Of a stretch of 64,000 nucleotides of DNA, positions 62,583-64,000 are shown in pieces; position 1 is the first letter of the stretch; every line of letters starts with the position of its first letter. This DNA is from an uncultured Bacteroides sp. GTDB lineage: Bacteria > Bacteroidota > Bacteroidia > Bacteroidales > Bacteroidaceae. The position numbers and the translations under genes were made by a program. A model generated the notes under the pieces. It did not search any database, had not been told where the DNA came from, and worked only from the letters and a program-made list of their open reading frames with translations. The stretch covers positions 1 to 64,000 of the forward strand of contig CASGED010000128.1 of the NCBI GenBank assembly GCA_949300425.1. The letters are read 5' to 3'.

Positions 62583-64000
62583 TTAATTCTTCAGTTTCTC
62601 AATCCAAGCGGCCACATCGTTCACCGTCGGATTAGTCAGTTCCAATTTATATTTCTTATTAATGCCGCAGATGTCCATGTGCAGCTTCTGCGGGTTGACT
62701 TCCGCCATGTCGGTCACTAAGTTGTACCCGGCTTTCTGAATGACAGGCACCCATTCTTCGGGAATGCCCAGCTCCATGTATTTAGCGGGAACGTCTTTCG
62801 GGGCTACTTTCTCCGGACGCATCTGCGGGAAGAAGAGCACCTCCTGGATGAAGGCTTTGCCCGTCATGAGCATGGTCAAACGGTCGATGCCGATGCCGAT
62901 GCCTGATGTAGGAGGCATGCCGTATTGCAGGGCTTTGAGGAAATCCTGATCGATGAACATGGCCTCGTCGTCTCCCTTTTCGCTCAGTCGAAGTTGCTCC
63001 TTGAAGCGTTCTTCCTGGTCGATGGGGTCGTTCAGTTCGCTATAGGCGTTGGCCAACTCCTTGCCGTTCACCATCAGTTCGAAGCGTTCGGTCAGTCCCG
63101 GCTTGCTGCGGTGCATTTTCGTCAGGGGCGACATCTCCACGGGATAATCCGTGATGAACGTGGGCTGTATGAAGGTGCCTTCGCAGAACTCGCCGAAGAT
63201 TTCGTCTATCAGCTTGCCTTTACCCATGGTATCGTCTATCTCCATCTTCAGTTCCTTGCAAATCTGGCGGATTTCGTCTTCCGTCTTGCCCTCCAGGTCG
63301 TAGCCCGTCTTCTCCTTAATGGCTTCCAGGATGGGCAGTCGGCGGTAAGGAGCCTTGAAGCTGATGGTTTTTCCGTCTATGGTCGTCTCGGTAGAGCCGT
63401 TTACAGCGATACAGATGCGCTCCAACAACTTCTCGGTGAAGCCCATCATCCAGTTGTAATCCTTGTATTGCACGTACAGTTCCATGCAAGTGAACTCGGG
63501 GTTGTGATTCTTGTCCATACCCTCGTTGCGGAAATTCTTGCCTATCTCGTAGACTCCCTCGAAGCCGCCCACAATGAGACGCTTCAGGTAAAGCTCGGTA
63601 GCGATGCGCAGGTAAAGGTCGATATCCAGTGAGTTATGGTGCGTGATGAAGGGACGCGCACTGGCTCCTCCGGGGATGGATTGCAGGATGGGCGTCTCCA
63701 CCTCGGTATATCCGGCTTCGTCCAGGATAGCACGCATGGTGCTGATGACCTTGGCGCGCTTCAGGAACGTATCTTTCACCCCGTCGTTCACGATGAGGTC
63801 TACGTAACGTTGACGATAGCGCAATTCGGGGTCCTCAAACGAGTCGTAAGCCACACCGTCTTTATACTTCACGATAGGCAGTGGACGGATGCTCTTGGCC
63901 AGTACGGTCAGTTTCTTGGCGTGTACGCTGATTTCGCCCGTCTGGGTGCGGAATACGAAGCCTTCGACGCCCACAAAATCGCCCAAATCGAGCAGACGTT
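62583..64000 (-). CDS. lysS: Lysyl-tRNA synthetase, class II (5' end beyond the window)
   Basis: The frame runs off the right edge, so the N-terminal part of the OB-fold anticodon-binding domain is missing from the visible 472 residues. The class II catalytic core is complete: [15 protein letters not shown], motif 1 around [15 protein letters not shown], motif 2 [19 protein letters not shown] and motif 3 [15 protein letters not shown]-terminal extension of about 70 residues follows the core, as seen in Bacteroides LysS. It is the first of three genes, lysS-gpsA-pgi. Confidence 0.97.
   Translation of the reverse strand, partial: RLLDLGDFVGVEGFVFRTQTGEISVHAKKLTVLAKSIRPLPIVKYKDGVAYDSFEDPELRYRQRYVDLIVNDGVKDTFLKRAKVISTMRAILDEAGYTEVETPILQSIPGGASARPFITHHNSLDIDLYLRIATELYLKRLIVGGFEGVYEIGKNFRNEGMDKNHNPEFTCMELYVQYKDYNWMMGFTEKLLERICIAVNGSTETTIDGKTISFKAPYRRLPILEAIKEKTGYDLEGKTEDEIRQICKELKMEIDDTMGKGKLIDEIFGEFCEGTFIQPTFITDYPVEMSPLTKMHRSKPGLTERFELMVNGKELANAYSELNDPIDQEERFKEQLRLSEKGDDEAMFIDQDFLKALQYGMPPTSGIGIGIDRLTMLMTGKAFIQEVLFFPQMRPEKVAPKDVPAKYMELGIPEEWVPVIQKAGYNLVTDMAEVNPQKLHMDICGINKKYKLELTNPTVNDVAAWIEKLKN

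Overview
The window looks like a chromosome segment of a gut Bacteroidaceae (Bacteroides, Phocaeicola or a close relative). It carries two SusC/SusD pairs, a one-protein hybrid two-component regulator, many surface or periplasmic glycoside hydrolases, a histone-H1-like mini-gene, and promoters of the Bacteroides type (a TAnnTTTG -7 octamer sits in front of many genes). No insertion sequence, integrase, phage gene, rRNA or CRISPR array was recognised.

Layout. 0.3-8 kb (+): recJ, recQ, a TPR protein and a chondroitin ABC lyase-like PL8 enzyme, closely spaced. 8.0-8.8 kb: a repeat-rich intergenic region. 8.8-15.1 kb (-): an L-fucose operon, fucI-fucO-fucA-fucK-fucP, with a divergent AraC-type regulator. 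16.1-20 kb: a DUF4143-type ATPase, ung, tRNA-Arg(CCG) and asnA. 20.5-32.4 kb: polysaccharide utilisation locus 1 (PUL1), with susC-susD-DUF4957 lipoprotein on the minus strand and, divergently, a PL8-like lyase and a GH3 enzyme with a discoidin-like tail. 32.6-36.8 kb: cysteine desulfidase/UPF0597, a PCMD-like lipoprotein with an outer-membrane barrel, and a cytidylate-kinase-like protein. 37.3-56.2 kb: PUL2, entirely on the minus strand, with GH123, susC, susD, GH29 fucosidase, a hybrid two-component system, and the GH105-GH2-GH109 operon. 56.2-60 kb: an orphan cobalamin riboswitch, tRNA-Trp, a uracil-DNA-glycosylase-like gene, an unknown gene, an AlbA_2 protein, the H1-like gene and a HAD phosphatase. 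60.2-64 kb (-): lysS (cut by the window edge)-gpsA-pgi.

How the genes fit together. PUL2 combines an alpha-GalNAcase (GH109), a beta-GalNAcase (GH123), a beta-galactosidase-like GH2, an alpha-L-fucosidase (GH29) and an unsaturated uronyl hydrolase (GH105). This fits a fucosylated, GalNAc-containing host-type glycan. Freed fucose could be taken up by FucP and catabolised by the fuc operon about 30 kb away. PUL1 is aimed at a uronic-acid-containing polysaccharide, and its regulator is not in the window.

Most notable observations: (1) a complete cobalamin riboswitch followed only by a 23-codon ORF and a terminator; (2) a set of intergenic arrays of short palindromes repeated at an exact 22- or 23-bp period, three of one sequence family and three with unrelated cores but the same geometry; (3) a 37-bp two-part box at identical spacing in front of three PUL2 promoters, the likely operator of the hybrid two-component system; (4) a run of ten G in the early coding region of the PUL2 susC, a possible phase-variation switch.
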